A DNA stretch of 64,000 nucleotides from RGIG2134 sp964461115 (GTDB taxonomy: Bacteria > Cyanobacteriota > Vampirovibrionia > Gastranaerophilales > Gastranaerophilaceae). A model generated the notes under the pieces. The model made no database searches. It was not told the origin of the DNA and was given only the letters and a program-made list of their open reading frames with translations. Numbering within the stretch: position 1 is the stretch's first letter; each line of letters opens with the position of its first letter. The translations under genes were made by a program, and so were the position numbers. The stretch lies in contig CAYWSX010000002.1 of the NCBI GenBank assembly GCA_964461115.1, positions 1 to 64,000 on the forward strand, read 5' to 3'. This document shows positions 8,382 through 17,406 of the stretch, piece by piece.

Positions 8382-9229
8382 TGAAAAAAACTTACGATAA
8401 ACTAAATTTTGTGACTGCGGGACAGCCGATGGCGACGAATGGCGCGGGTTACGGGCGCGCATTCGAGATTTTATCCGAATTAAATCTGGATGGAATGGAG
8501 CTGGAGTTCGTTCACGGTGTAAAAATTAACGAGAAAAATATAAAAGTGGTGCAAGACGCTGTTTCAAAAGGGTTTGTGGTGACTGCGCACGGGCCGTATT
8601 ACATAAATTTAAACTCTGAGGAGGCGGAAAAAATTGCGGCGTCAAAAAAGCGAATCATAGACACAGCAAGGGTTGCGTCGGAACTTGGCGGATATTCTGT
8701 GACGTATCACGCGGCGTATTATATGAAAAAAGACCCTGAAGCCGTTTACAAGCAGGTTTTTACGACTACGCGCGAGATTATGGAAGCGCTGGATGAGCTG
8801 GGTGTTGATATTTGGGTTCGCCCTGAGACAACCGGCAAAGGCACGCAGTGGGGCGATTTGCACGAGATTGTAAGGCTTTCTAAGGACTTGAAAGAGTTTG
8901 GACGCGTGCTTCCGTGCATTGATTTTTCGCACCTGCATGCCCGCCACAACGGCATTTACAACACCTATGACGAGTTTGCCGCGATTCTGGACACAATCGG
9001 GACTGAAATTGGCACTTATGCGCTTGAGAATTTTCACGGACACCTGGCGGGGATTGCGTATGGTGAAAAGGGCGAAAAGCACCACTTGGAGCTTGATAAG
9101 AGCGATATGAATTATAAAGAATTGTTGAAGGCGATGAAGAATTTTGGCGTGAAAGGCGTGCTGGTATGCGAAAGCCCGAACATCGAAACTGACTGCAAGA
9201 TGATAAAAGAATACTACTCTACGCTGTAA
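8381..9229 (+). CDS. endonuclease IV-like TIM-barrel protein (archaeal-type Nfo)
   Basis: The 282-residue protein matches the apurinic/apyrimidinic endonuclease IV fold. Metal-ligand regions seen are VTAHGPYYINL, VTYHAAYY, RPETTGKGTQWG, CIDFSHLHAR and HGHLAGIAYG followed by KHHLEL. The ETTGK and HLxGIxYGEKGEKHHL forms resemble the shorter archaeal-type branch rather than E. coli Nfo. Expected function is cleavage 5' of abasic sites in base-excision repair, though related sugar-phosphate isomerases share this fold. It overlaps the formyltransferase stop by one nt (TGATG). Confidence 0.75.
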   Translation: MKKTYDKLNFVTAGQPMATNGAGYGRAFEILSELNLDGMELEFVHGVKINEKNIKVVQDAVSKGFVVTAHGPYYINLNSEEAEKIAASKKRIIDTARVASELGGYSVTYHAAYYMKKDPEAVYKQVFTTTREIMEALDELGVDIWVRPETTGKGTQWGDLHEIVRLSKDLKEFGRVLPCIDFSHLHARHNGIYNTYDEFAAILDTIGTEIGTYALENFHGHLAGIAYGEKGEKHHLELDKSDMNYKELLKAMKNFGVKGVLVCESPNIETDCKMIKEYYSTL

Positions 9230-9259
9230 CCCTTGCAGCGAAAGAATAATGGATAACTG

Positions 9260-10168
9260 ATGAACGAAATTTCAAAACAACATTTAAAAGACTTTTTGGC
9301 GTATCTCGAGGTAGAGCGTAACTTTTCGGCGCACACTATATTGGCTTACGACGGTGATGTGACGAGCTTTTTGATTTGGCTCGGCGATTTTGCGCTGGAG
9401 AAGGTTACATACGCCAAAATCCGCGAGTACGTGCTGTTTATCCAGAAATTTAACTACACTCGTACGACGCTGGCGCGCAAGATTTCCGCGATTCGCTCGT
9501 TTTACCGCTATCTCTATCGCGAGCGTGCGGTCGATATCAACCCTGCGTCTGCACTTCGGATACCAAAGCGTACCCGCAGCCTGCCGAAATTTTTGACGGA
9601 GGCGGAGATCGAGAAAATTTTGAATTCTGTCGATATTTCAACCCCTGCCGGGTTTCGGAATAAAGCGATTTTGGAGCTGCTATACGCAACAGGCATGCGG
9701 GTTTCAGAGCTTGCCAATTTGGATTTCGAACACCTGAATTTAGACAATGACGAGATAAAAGTTTTTGGAAAAGGGTCGAAGGAGCGGATTGTGCTTGTGT
9801 CGCACCGCGCGAAAGACATCTTGGAAACTTACATGAAAACTGTGCGCCCGATGTTGTCTAAGGATAAGGATTTGAGTAATCCGACCCCGCAAGACCCTTT
9901 GTTCGTAAATAATACAGGGTTTAGGCTCCAAACGCAGTCTGTCAGGCTTGCGATTAACGAAGTGGTGCACAAAATCGAGCTTCCAAAGGCTGTTACACCG
10001 CACGTTTTTCGCCACAGTTTTGCAACGAAACTGCTGGAAAAAGGCGCGGATTTGCGTGTTGTGCAGGAGCTTTTGGGACACGCGTCGATTTCGAACACAC
10101 AGATTTATACCCATGTGACGACAGAACGAATGAAAGAAGTTTATAACACCGCGCACCCGCGTGCGTAG
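9260..10168 (+). CDS. xerC: tyrosine recombinase, XerC/XerD type
   Basis: The 302-residue length is typical of Xer recombinases. The N-terminal SAM-like DNA-binding domain spans about residues 5-90. The catalytic domain carries the complete set Arg147, Lys171, His248, Arg251, His274 and the nucleophile Tyr283. The gene sits inside a housekeeping run and not beside an integron or phage, so its role is most likely chromosome dimer resolution at dif. Whether it is the C or D paralogue, or a single Xer, cannot be told here. No dif-like 28-mer was recognised in the window. Confidence 0.92.
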   Translation: MNEISKQHLKDFLAYLEVERNFSAHTILAYDGDVTSFLIWLGDFALEKVTYAKIREYVLFIQKFNYTRTTLARKISAIRSFYRYLYRERAVDINPASALRIPKRTRSLPKFLTEAEIEKILNSVDISTPAGFRNKAILELLYATGMRVSELANLDFEHLNLDNDEIKVFGKGSKERIVLVSHRAKDILETYMKTVRPMLSKDKDLSNPTPQDPLFVNNTGFRLQTQSVRLAINEVVHKIELPKAVTPHVFRHSFATKLLEKGADLRVVQELLGHASISNTQIYTHVTTERMKEVYNTAHPRA

Positions 10169-10201
10169 TCGGTTTGCGCCGAATGGCGAGAAGGAGGCAA
10201 A

Positions 10202-11251
10202 ATGTACGATTTTATAACAATTGGCAGCGCGACGCTGGATGTTTTTGTCGAAACACCGGATGCGAGAATAGTTTCGGTTGCGTCCCCGGAGGACAAAAGC
10301 GAGTTCATGTCCTTCCCCTATGGCGCAAAGCTCGATGTCGAAAACTTCGCGTTCGAAACGGGCGGCGGCGGGCTGAATACGGCTCTCAATTTTGCAAACC
10401 TCGGGTTTAAAACCGCGTGTGTCGTAAAAATCGGCAGCGACCCAATGGCGCAGGCGATTCAGCATAAAGTCAAAGAGGGCGGTGTCGACACCAAGCACAT
10501 AGTTCGCTCAGAGAGTGAAAAGTCGGGTTTTTCCGTTATTCTGACGAGTTTTCAGGGGGACAGAACCGTTCTCGCGCACCGCGGGACGAATGCGTCTTTG
10601 CGTGCTGATGAGATTGATTTTTCAGCGATAAAACACTCAAAATGGCTTTACCTTGCACCTCTGAACGGCGCCAGCACAGCTGCGCTGGACGAGATTGCGG
10701 CGTTTGCTGAGGAGAATGGTGTCAATTTGTCTATAAATCTCGGCACATCCAGCATAAAAAACTCGAAGAGAGACCTCCCTGCGGTTCTGGGGACTGCGGA
10801 GATTGTGATAATGAATCTTGATGAGGCAAAAATGCTGACGGCGCTTAACGTGCGTCCTGACGGCGCTCAGGAGAAATTCTCTGCGTGCGAAATTCACCCT
10901 GACGTGTTTGCTATTTTGCTGGCACTCAAAAACGTTGCAGTGGAAGGGGTTGTGGTTATTACTGACGGCAAAAACGGGGTTTACGCCTATGACGGCGCGA
11001 CTATTTATCTTTGCGGTGAATTTCCGGCTTCTGTGGTGTCTACGCTTGGAGCGGGAGACGCTTTTGCTTCAACCTTTACGGCTGTTTTTGCCGAAACGGG
11101 AGACATTGAGCGTGCTTTGAAATTTGCGTCAGTAAACGCAGCGTCTGTTGTGGAGCATTTCGGTGCCCAGCGCGGATTTTTGACGTTTGATGAGATTGAA
11201 GAAAAATTGTCCGAGCACCCTTCGTTCGGCGTTTCAAAACTTTCACGATAA
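10202..11251 (+). CDS. PfkB-family carbohydrate kinase
   Basis: The 349-residue protein is a ribokinase-fold sugar or nucleoside kinase. The N-terminal signature GGGGLNTALNFANLG and the C-terminal catalytic motif TLGAGDAFASTF, with the base Asp in GAGDAF, are both present. Substrate cannot be assigned: adenosine, ribose and fructose-type sugars are all possible. A GAAGGAGG sequence precedes the ATG, which follows the recombinase by 33 nt, so it is the likely last gene of the thiL run. No terminator is obvious downstream. Confidence 0.88.
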   Translation: MYDFITIGSATLDVFVETPDARIVSVASPEDKSEFMSFPYGAKLDVENFAFETGGGGLNTALNFANLGFKTACVVKIGSDPMAQAIQHKVKEGGVDTKHIVRSESEKSGFSVILTSFQGDRTVLAHRGTNASLRADEIDFSAIKHSKWLYLAPLNGASTAALDEIAAFAEENGVNLSINLGTSSIKNSKRDLPAVLGTAEIVIMNLDEAKMLTALNVRPDGAQEKFSACEIHPDVFAILLALKNVAVEGVVVITDGKNGVYAYDGATIYLCGEFPASVVSTLGAGDAFASTFTAVFAETGDIERALKFASVNAASVVEHFGAQRGFLTFDEIEEKLSEHPSFGVSKLSR

Positions 11252-11320
11252 AGCCGAAAAATACACCGGTAAGCCAAATTGCGATTTCTTACTAAAATTT
11301 GTTAACTTGTTTGAGCACAA

Positions 11321-11368
11321 ATATTACCCACTCGGGTAATATACATTTGGAATTTCTATTGGTAATAT
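11321..11368. promoter_or_regulatory. inverted repeat, candidate operator upstream of a glycosyltransferase
   Basis: A perfect inverted repeat of 9-bp arms, ATATTACCC (11321-11329) and GGGTAATAT (11334-11342), is separated by 4 nt. A third half-site, GGTAATAT, follows at 11361-11368, about 26 bp further on in direct orientation. There is no T-tract, so it is not a usual terminator. It lies about 50-100 nt upstream of the next start codon, where a repressor or activator site would be expected. Confidence 0.5.
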
Positions 11369-11419
11369 GGATATAGTCGTCAGAGCTAGCCTGTGTGGGC
11401 AAGCGGATTTCGGAGAATA

Positions 11420-12142
11420 ATGTACAGCACAAAAAATGAAAAACTGCCCGAGAAAAGACCATTGTTGTCGGTAGTTATCGGAGTTTATAATCTTCTTGAA
11501 AAACAAGCGCATTATGACGCTTTTAACAGATGTTTAAATTCGATACGTCGTCAGTGGTTTAATGATGAGGTAGAGATTTCGGCTGCGGATTTTGGCTCTG
11601 ATGACGGCACAATCGGCATGCTCCGAAAACTTCAGGAGATTGAGCTGATTGACTCGGTATACCCATCCCCCTACAAGGACATATATTACGCGCTCAATAA
11701 AGCTGCCGAGGATTTTACATGTGGAAAATACATAACTTTTATTCACTATGACGATTTCTATCACGATGAGTTTGCTTTTTGCGATTTTATCAAAGCAATG
11801 CTTAACGCAAACCTCGATTTTTTAAGTTATCAGTCCAAGTATTACAGCCAAGAGTCCGACGAAATTGACATCAAGGCTGATTATGAAAAAGAAAATGTTC
11901 TCTGGAAATATTCTGAATGTGACCAGGGATTATTTTTCAAAAGAGAAGTGTTCCTTCGTGAAAGATTCGATTTACGGTACTTATGGGGGCAAGATTACGA
12001 AATCATGCTCAGAATGGGGCTGAAAGGCTACCGATGCGGAAATTTGGAAAAACCATACAAAAGTGTGGATTTTGAAAGAGCCGCAAAAATTGCACGGGAG
12101 GCAGAGGCGGAAAATCCGGAGTCGGCAGAAAGCGCTGTTTAG
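11420..12142 (+). CDS. family 2 glycosyltransferase
   Basis: The 240-residue product has a GT-A fold start (LLSVVIGVYN), the nucleotide-sugar region ADFGSDDGT and a DxD-like metal site in IHYDDFYH. It is short and has no transmembrane segment, so it consists of the catalytic domain only. It probably adds a sugar to a surface glycan, donor unknown. The frame is open from a GTG-initiated upstream codon at 11393, but the ATG at 11420 is preceded by GGAG at close range and is preferred. A palindromic candidate operator lies upstream. Confidence 0.82.
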   Translation: MYSTKNEKLPEKRPLLSVVIGVYNLLEKQAHYDAFNRCLNSIRRQWFNDEVEISAADFGSDDGTIGMLRKLQEIELIDSVYPSPYKDIYYALNKAAEDFTCGKYITFIHYDDFYHDEFAFCDFIKAMLNANLDFLSYQSKYYSQESDEIDIKADYEKENVLWKYSECDQGLFFKREVFLRERFDLRYLWGQDYEIMLRMGLKGYRCGNLEKPYKSVDFERAAKIAREAEAENPESAESAV

Positions 12143-12230
12143 TGCTGTTCGAGATAGAATTTCCCGCGCGGAGCGAAAGTTTTAATCCGCGGTTTTTGTT
12201 TCCCCGAGAAACATTTTAAAGGACTTAAAT

Positions 12231-13487
12231 ATGCAGCATAAGTCAATACTTGCAAAGTTTTTCAGTAATCTTGCGGGAGTAGTAAAGTCTTTAAAAAGAC
12301 CTGGCGTTGGTTCTGTTTGCCCGAATTGTAAAAAAAAACGGTGCAAAAATATCGGACGCTATTTTGATGACCGCTACGGTTTTTTTATGGAGGCAAATCA
12401 AGTAAAATGCAAGCACTGCGGGCTTGTGAGCTGCCTCGAGGAACGCAGCTGTTCGGAACTCATAGATTTTACAAAGGTTATCCTTAATAAAAATCGTAAA
12501 ATTAGTGATAATCCCCCAATACCGCCTATGCGCTGCGATATCAAGGATAAAAAACGGGACAGAAATAAACTTTTTTCAAAAGCTTTTCGCTGGGTGCCGT
12601 TTGACGTCAGAGTGCTCGATATCGGCTGTGGAGACTGCTCTTCGCTGATTTATCACAAAATGCGAGGGTGCGAAGTTTACGGTGTCGATATTTCGCCGCA
12701 CTCCCGCGAAATTGCGCTAAGGCACGGGCTGAAAAATGTTCGTACCGGAGCGATTGAGCATGTGAAATTTAAGCGAGCCAGTTTTGAATATATTACAATG
12801 GATGGCTATCTGGAGCACAGCGCAGAGCCTGAGGAGCTTTTGGAGAAACTTGCGAAATTGCTCGTTCCTTATGGAAAGCTTGTTATCACCACGCCTAACG
12901 CTGACAGCCTGTATAGACGGGTTTTCGGCAGAAAATGGCTCGGCTGGCATGCACCGTTTCATTATCGGATTTATACTAAAAACTCGCTTCAAATGCTTGC
13001 CCAAAAGACCGGATACCGTGTCCGCTATCTCGAAACCCTTACTGAGCCTTCTACTTTATTTGAGCAGATTTTTCATTTCTTAAATTTCCCAAAATATAAC
13101 ACACCCTCAAAGTTTCATCTGCGGCGGATTTCCGCGACTGTGAATGATTGCGTTCAAGATAAAGTCTTATGGCGTTTTTTACGAAATATAGGTTTCCATC
13201 AGCTTGTTTCAAAGTTTTTGGACAGATTTAACATTGGTGATACGCTGGTTGCAGTTTTTGAGCGTGAAAAAACAGAAAAAGAGTATCACGAAGTTGAGCG
13301 TAAAATCAATTTTTACGGAAAGCGGCGCTATACTTTTCTTGACAACAAACACCTTGAACACGTTGACCCAAGCGAGTGGAGCCCGTTTGTGAGCAAGCCC
13401 TCATACGAAATTTACGTGGATGAAAATATACGCGAACTTGCACTTGTGAATACTGAAAAGCCTGAAAACGAACGCCCGCCTTGGTAG
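12231..13487 (+). CDS. SAM-dependent methyltransferase with N-terminal zinc ribbon
   Basis: The 418-residue protein has an N-terminal region with CPNCKKKRC at about residues 27-35 and CKHCG near residue 60, forming a likely four-Cys zinc ribbon. A class I methyltransferase domain follows, with motif I VLDIGCGDCSS near residue 126, the acidic VYGVDIS, and the post-motif VITTPNADS. The YRRVFGRKWLGWHAPFHYRIYT stretch resembles methyltransferases of polysaccharide and O-antigen clusters. With the glycosyltransferase upstream (88-nt gap) it suggests surface glycan modification. The C-terminal 100 residues are charged and unrecognised. AAAGGA precedes the start. Confidence 0.78.
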   Translation: MQHKSILAKFFSNLAGVVKSLKRPGVGSVCPNCKKKRCKNIGRYFDDRYGFFMEANQVKCKHCGLVSCLEERSCSELIDFTKVILNKNRKISDNPPIPPMRCDIKDKKRDRNKLFSKAFRWVPFDVRVLDIGCGDCSSLIYHKMRGCEVYGVDISPHSREIALRHGLKNVRTGAIEHVKFKRASFEYITMDGYLEHSAEPEELLEKLAKLLVPYGKLVITTPNADSLYRRVFGRKWLGWHAPFHYRIYTKNSLQMLAQKTGYRVRYLETLTEPSTLFEQIFHFLNFPKYNTPSKFHLRRISATVNDCVQDKVLWRFLRNIGFHQLVSKFLDRFNIGDTLVAVFEREKTEKEYHEVERKINFYGKRRYTFLDNKHLEHVDPSEWSPFVSKPSYEIYVDENIRELALVNTEKPENERPPW

Positions 13488-13513
13488 CCAAAAACGGGTA
13501 CTTTAGCGCCCCG

Positions 13514-13541
13514 CGTCATTCTGAGCGAAGCGAAGAATTTA
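13514..13541. repeat. dispersed repeat, family A
   Basis: One forward family A element (GTCATTCTGAGCGAAGCGAAG core) fills most of the 62-nt gap between the convergent methyltransferase and clpC genes. Its near-palindromic nature may let it act as a bidirectional transcription barrier. Confidence 0.75.
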
Positions 13542-13549
13542 TCCCCTTT

Positions 13550-16027
13550 TTATACTGCTGTTTCAGTCTGCCCTTTTGATTTTTCACGGTCAAAGCAGAT
13601 TTTCTTGTCTTTATCAAGATTCAAATAGAGAATATCGCCCGCTTTGTATTGCCCTGAAAGGATTTCCTCAGCAAGTACGTCTTCGATTTTCTTTTGAATT
13701 ACACGTCTTAAAGGTCTTGCACCGTAAGCTTCACTGTAACCCTCGTCTGCAAGCGCGTCTTTGACTTCGTCAGAGACTTCAACCGTCAAATCTTGTTCCT
13801 TCAATCGTTTGAACAAGTCTTTTAAAAGCAGGTCAACGATTTGACGAATTTCAGGCTTGCTCAGGTGAGCGAAGACGATAATGTCGTCGATACGGTTAAG
13901 AAACTCAGGTTTGAACGCCTTTTTCATCTCTTCCATAACAGTATCTTTGAGGTGTTCGTATTTATCTTTTGATTCGTCCGCAGCAGTTGAGAAGCCGAGT
14001 TTCGACGTTGTCGTAATCATGCTTGCACCGACGTTTGACGTCATAATTATAATAGTGTTTTTGAAGTTTACATGGCGTCCTTTTGCGTCTGTCAAACGCC
14101 CGTCATCAAGGATTTGGAGCATAATGTTGAACACGTCAGGGTGCGCTTTTTCGATTTCGTCGAAAAGAACCACGCTGTAAGGCTTTTTACGTATGATTTC
14201 TGACATGTGACCGCCGTCATCGTAGCCCACGTAGCCCGGAGGCGAGCCGATAAGTTTTGATGTTGAGTGTTTTTCCATAAATTCGGACATATCGACGCGA
14301 ACCATGTTGTCTTCGGAGCCGAAAACAGCTTCCGCAAGCGCTTTTGCAAGTTCGGTTTTACCGACACCCGTAGGGCCGGAGAAGATGAAGCTTCCGATAG
14401 GTCTGTTCGGCGATTTCAAGCCGACACGGGCACGGCGGATAGCTTTTGAAATCGCGACAACCGCCTGGTCTTGACCGATAACGCGGTCATGAAGCGTGTC
14501 TTCAAGTTTCATAAGACGCTCGCCCTCACCTTCGGTGATTTTGGTCGTCGGAATGCCGGTCATCGTGCTGACAACCTCTGCAACCTGCTCAGGAGTCACG
14601 GTCGGCTTGTTTGCGTCGTGCTCTTCGCGGTATTCCTGAACCATTTCGCGGATTTTCTCTTTCAAATCAGCCTCTTTGTCGCGCAAGTCTGACGCATGCT
14701 CAAACTCTTGGTTTCTGATTGCATCTTCCTTTTCTTTAACGACAGCTTTGAGTTCTTTTTCAAGCTCTTTGCCCTCAGGAGGGAGCGAAGAGACGTTCAG
14801 GCGGACTTTTGAGGACGCTTCGTCGATAATATCGATAGCTTTGTCAGGCAAAAATCTGTCTGTGATATATTTAGCCGAAAGCGTTACAGCCGCGATGATT
14901 GACGCGTCTGAAATCAGCAATCTGTGGTGTTCTTCGTACTTAGGCTTCAAACCGCGCAAAATCTCGATAGACTCGTCAATAGACGGTTCGTCGATGATAA
15001 TTGGCTGGAATCGACGCTCAAGCGCAGGGTCTTTTTCAACGTATTTTCTGTACTCGTCCATCGTTGTCGCACCGATAACCTGAATTTCGCCTCTTGAAAG
15101 AGCGGGTTTCAGGATGTTTGCGGCGTCAATCGCACCTTCCGCGGCACCTGCGCCGATTAAGGTGTGCATTTCGTCGATTACGAGGATAACGTTGCCTGCT
15201 TGGCGGATTTCGTCCATAATTTTTTTCAAGCGTTCTTCAAATTCGCCTCTATACTTGGTTCCTGCGACCAAAAGCCCCATGTCAAGCTGGATGACTTTTT
15301 TCCCGTCCAAAATATCCGGAACTTCGCAGTTTGCGATTCTGAGCGCCAAACCTTCTGCCACGGCGGTTTTTCCGACGCCCGGTTCGCCCAAAAGTACAGG
15401 GTTGTTTTTTGTACGTCGAGCAAGAATTTGGATTACACGCTCAATTTCTTTTTCTCTGCCGACAACAGGGTCAAGACGCTGTTCGTGAGCGGCTAGAGTC
15501 AAGTCTGTACCGAATTCGTCAAGACTTGGAGTTTTAGCCTTTGAAGACCCGCTCGAAGACACGCCAGCACCCGCAGTAGCGGCTTGAGGCTTGCTTTCGC
15601 CGAGCATTTTAACAACAGAGCTTCTCACTTTGTTCAAGTCCACGCCGAGGTTTTCCAAGACTCGTGCTGCAACGCCTTCACCTTCCCGGATTAAGCCTAA
15701 AAGAAGGTGTTCCGTACCGATATAGTTGTGTCCGAGCTGTCTTGCTTCGTCCCAAGAAAGTTCTAAAACTCTTTTAGCACGAGGTGTGAAAGGAATTTCA
15801 ACCGCAACAAAACCTGAGCCGCGTCCGATGATTTTTTCAACTTCCGTGCGTGCATCTTTTAGCGTAACACCCATAGTCTTGAGCGTTTTCGCCGCAACTC
15901 CCGTGCCTTCGCCGATTAGACCCAAAAGAACCTGCTCTGTGCCGACAAAATTGTGACCGAGCCTGCGAGCCTCTTCCTGAGCCAGCATTATAACTTTTAT
16001 TGCTTTTTCCGTGAACCGTTCGAACAT
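13550..16027 (-). CDS. clpC: ATP-dependent Clp protease ATP-binding subunit ClpC
   Basis: The 825-residue Hsp100 unfoldase has two Clp_N repeats (residues about 5-145), a first AAA+ domain with Walker A GEPGVGKT at 214-221, a UVR-type coiled coil (DLRDKEADLKEKI) in the middle domain, a second AAA+ domain with GPTGVGKT, and a (K)LGF loop for docking ClpP. It feeds unfolded substrates to ClpP. The UVR motif separates ClpC from ClpA and ClpB. No mcsA, mcsB or ctsR gene is adjacent, and I saw no CtsR heptad operator. GGAG lies 7 nt before the ATG, and the gene has its own promoter. Confidence 0.96.
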   Translation of the reverse strand: MFERFTEKAIKVIMLAQEEARRLGHNFVGTEQVLLGLIGEGTGVAAKTLKTMGVTLKDARTEVEKIIGRGSGFVAVEIPFTPRAKRVLELSWDEARQLGHNYIGTEHLLLGLIREGEGVAARVLENLGVDLNKVRSSVVKMLGESKPQAATAGAGVSSSGSSKAKTPSLDEFGTDLTLAAHEQRLDPVVGREKEIERVIQILARRTKNNPVLLGEPGVGKTAVAEGLALRIANCEVPDILDGKKVIQLDMGLLVAGTKYRGEFEERLKKIMDEIRQAGNVILVIDEMHTLIGAGAAEGAIDAANILKPALSRGEIQVIGATTMDEYRKYVEKDPALERRFQPIIIDEPSIDESIEILRGLKPKYEEHHRLLISDASIIAAVTLSAKYITDRFLPDKAIDIIDEASSKVRLNVSSLPPEGKELEKELKAVVKEKEDAIRNQEFEHASDLRDKEADLKEKIREMVQEYREEHDANKPTVTPEQVAEVVSTMTGIPTTKITEGEGERLMKLEDTLHDRVIGQDQAVVAISKAIRRARVGLKSPNRPIGSFIFSGPTGVGKTELAKALAEAVFGSEDNMVRVDMSEFMEKHSTSKLIGSPPGYVGYDDGGHMSEIIRKKPYSVVLFDEIEKAHPDVFNIMLQILDDGRLTDAKGRHVNFKNTIIIMTSNVGASMITTTSKLGFSTAADESKDKYEHLKDTVMEEMKKAFKPEFLNRIDDIIVFAHLSKPEIRQIVDLLLKDLFKRLKEQDLTVEVSDEVKDALADEGYSEAYGARPLRRVIQKKIEDVLAEEILSGQYKAGDILYLNLDKDKKICFDREKSKGQTETAV

Positions 16028-16058
16028 TATTAAACTCCATGATATCTTCTATACCTAA

Positions 16059-16087
16059 ATGATACTACATAAAGGCACGGAGTTCAA
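16059..16087 (-). promoter_or_regulatory. sigma-70-type promoter for clpC
   Basis: Read on the minus strand, TTGAAC (16087-16082) is followed by a 17-nt spacer and TATCAT (16064-16059). The predicted start lies about 25 nt before the clpC ATG, leaving space for its Shine-Dalgarno sequence. Confidence 0.55.
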
Positions 16088-16143
16088 CAATCAATTTTCG
16101 GGCAGGAAAAGTGTATGTAAAATAGTTTCAAAGAGTCAAAAAA

Positions 16144-16896
16144 TCAGCAGAAAAAGTTGAGGAACTTATCAGTAAAAGACTGCTCTGACCTTGCTTTGTA
16201 GATATCTTCCAACGTCACTTTCGCCGCTTTTTCTCTTCTTTTGAGTGCTTCGACTTCTTTTAGAATGTCCGCTGCGACGCGCTGCTGGTTAGTTTTGTCT
16301 TTTTCCGGTATGTCTTTTATCCGATTTTGAAGTGCTGCCTTTCTCTCAGGCGTATAATCCTTCATTATTCTTTCCAAGGCGTCTTTTGTCGTATAATACA
16401 CGTCTTCTGCAACTTCAACGTCATTTCGGTTTATACGCTGCGGATTTTGGGCTAGTTTTTGGTTCAATTTAGTTATGATAATGCCGTCCATCTGTGTGAT
16501 AGGGTGATACCCGTAAAGCACGTCCAAGATTCGCGTCTCAGCAGGCGGAAGGTATTTTTTTGCCAAATCGTTTTTCATTGCAAGCAGTTGCAATATTTGA
16601 CGCGATTTTTCCGTGTTTGGGGTTTCATTTTTTGAAACAGCAAGTTTTATTAAGCGTCCGAGAGCCGTGGCTTCGCGATTCGGAGTTTCAAAAACCCTTA
16701 GAGTTCGGCGTTCGCCGACCGGAAGACCGTCTAAAACAGCGTTTTCTGCAGCCTGAAAGTATCGCTCAAGAATCGGGTGCGCTTTTTCCTGAACTTTTTG
16801 CTGAGCCTTTGCGCGGTTTGCAATCTCTGCGGCAATTCGCTCTGCAGCCTGTGGCGCAGTTATTATTCTATGTGTTAAAATCGGCGGCATTGGCAT
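16144..16896 (-). CDS. unrecognised helical protein, second gene of a two-gene unit
   Basis: The 250-residue protein is soluble, highly charged and predicted mostly helical. It has an Ala/Glu/Lys-rich N-terminal coiled-coil-like stretch (residues about 14-45) and a second basic helical stretch near residues 205-235. It ends in Phe-Phe-Cys. It has no signal peptide or membrane segment. AGGAAA precedes the ATG, itself overlapping the stop of the upstream gene (6-nt gap), so the two are co-translated. I recognise no family. It opens the run of unknown genes at 16-23 kb. Confidence 0.78.
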   Translation of the reverse strand: MPMPPILTHRIITAPQAAERIAAEIANRAKAQQKVQEKAHPILERYFQAAENAVLDGLPVGERRTLRVFETPNREATALGRLIKLAVSKNETPNTEKSRQILQLLAMKNDLAKKYLPPAETRILDVLYGYHPITQMDGIIITKLNQKLAQNPQRINRNDVEVAEDVYYTTKDALERIMKDYTPERKAALQNRIKDIPEKDKTNQQRVAADILKEVEALKRREKAAKVTLEDIYKARSEQSFTDKFLNFFC

Positions 16897-16902
16897 ATTT
16901 TC

Positions 16903-17211
16903 CTACTTTCTAAAAAGGCTGAAGCTGTTTGACCCGTCTGTTACTTGACCCGGTTCCATGAACGCGCCTTCTCCGGCATGCCCGTCTGTTACAGACCCTT
17001 TCAAGAATACATCTTTGCGTGGCGTTCTTTCCACCCCGCCTTTTCTCATGTTTTCGGCTATTCTTTCAAGCGTCATCGGAAGCATGTCTGCAGGCTTAAG
17101 ATTATGTAGTCCCAATTTTTGAGCCAGTTTGTCAACCTGTTCGGGGCTCAATGTTTCTGCTTGCGGCAGTTTACTTCTTCCAATTGCGACCATTTGTTGT
17201 ATTGATGGCAT
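16903..17211 (-). CDS. small unrecognised protein, first gene of a two-gene unit
   Basis: The 102-residue product has a helical N-terminal half (SPEQVDKLAQKLGLHNLKPADM, about residues 22-43). The C-terminal half is Gly-rich and probably flexible, with two related VTDGxx segments (VTDGHAGEG and VTDGSNSF). There is no signal peptide or membrane segment. GAAGGAAAG precedes the ATG. It is tightly coupled to the 250-residue gene that follows. No family recognised. Confidence 0.72.
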   Translation of the reverse strand: MPSIQQMVAIGRSKLPQAETLSPEQVDKLAQKLGLHNLKPADMLPMTLERIAENMRKGGVERTPRKDVFLKGSVTDGHAGEGAFMEPGQVTDGSNSFSLFRK

Positions 17212-17406
17212 ATTTCTTTCCTTCTATTCTATAGTTATTTTTATAATCGCTCCTTTTTAACACAATTCAACAGGTATATAATGTTCAAAAATATCACAAT
17301 TTGACGTGTTGAAGGGAAAATTTTTACATTGCGTAATATTTGCGAAAATGCAAAGGGTTTTTACGAGGTTGCTTGTCCCTCATTCCGTCATTATACGTCC
17401 TTCCCC

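Noticed and set aside
9260..10168. The Xer recombinase as a mark of an integron or prophage
   Set aside because: It is embedded in a co-oriented housekeeping run, with no attC-like sites, cassettes or phage genes nearby.
9740..10498. A 252-codon frame on the minus strand across xerC and pfkB
   Set aside because: It lies antisense to two clear enzymes with complete motif sets, has no Shine-Dalgarno sequence and no recognisable domain, so it is a shadow frame.
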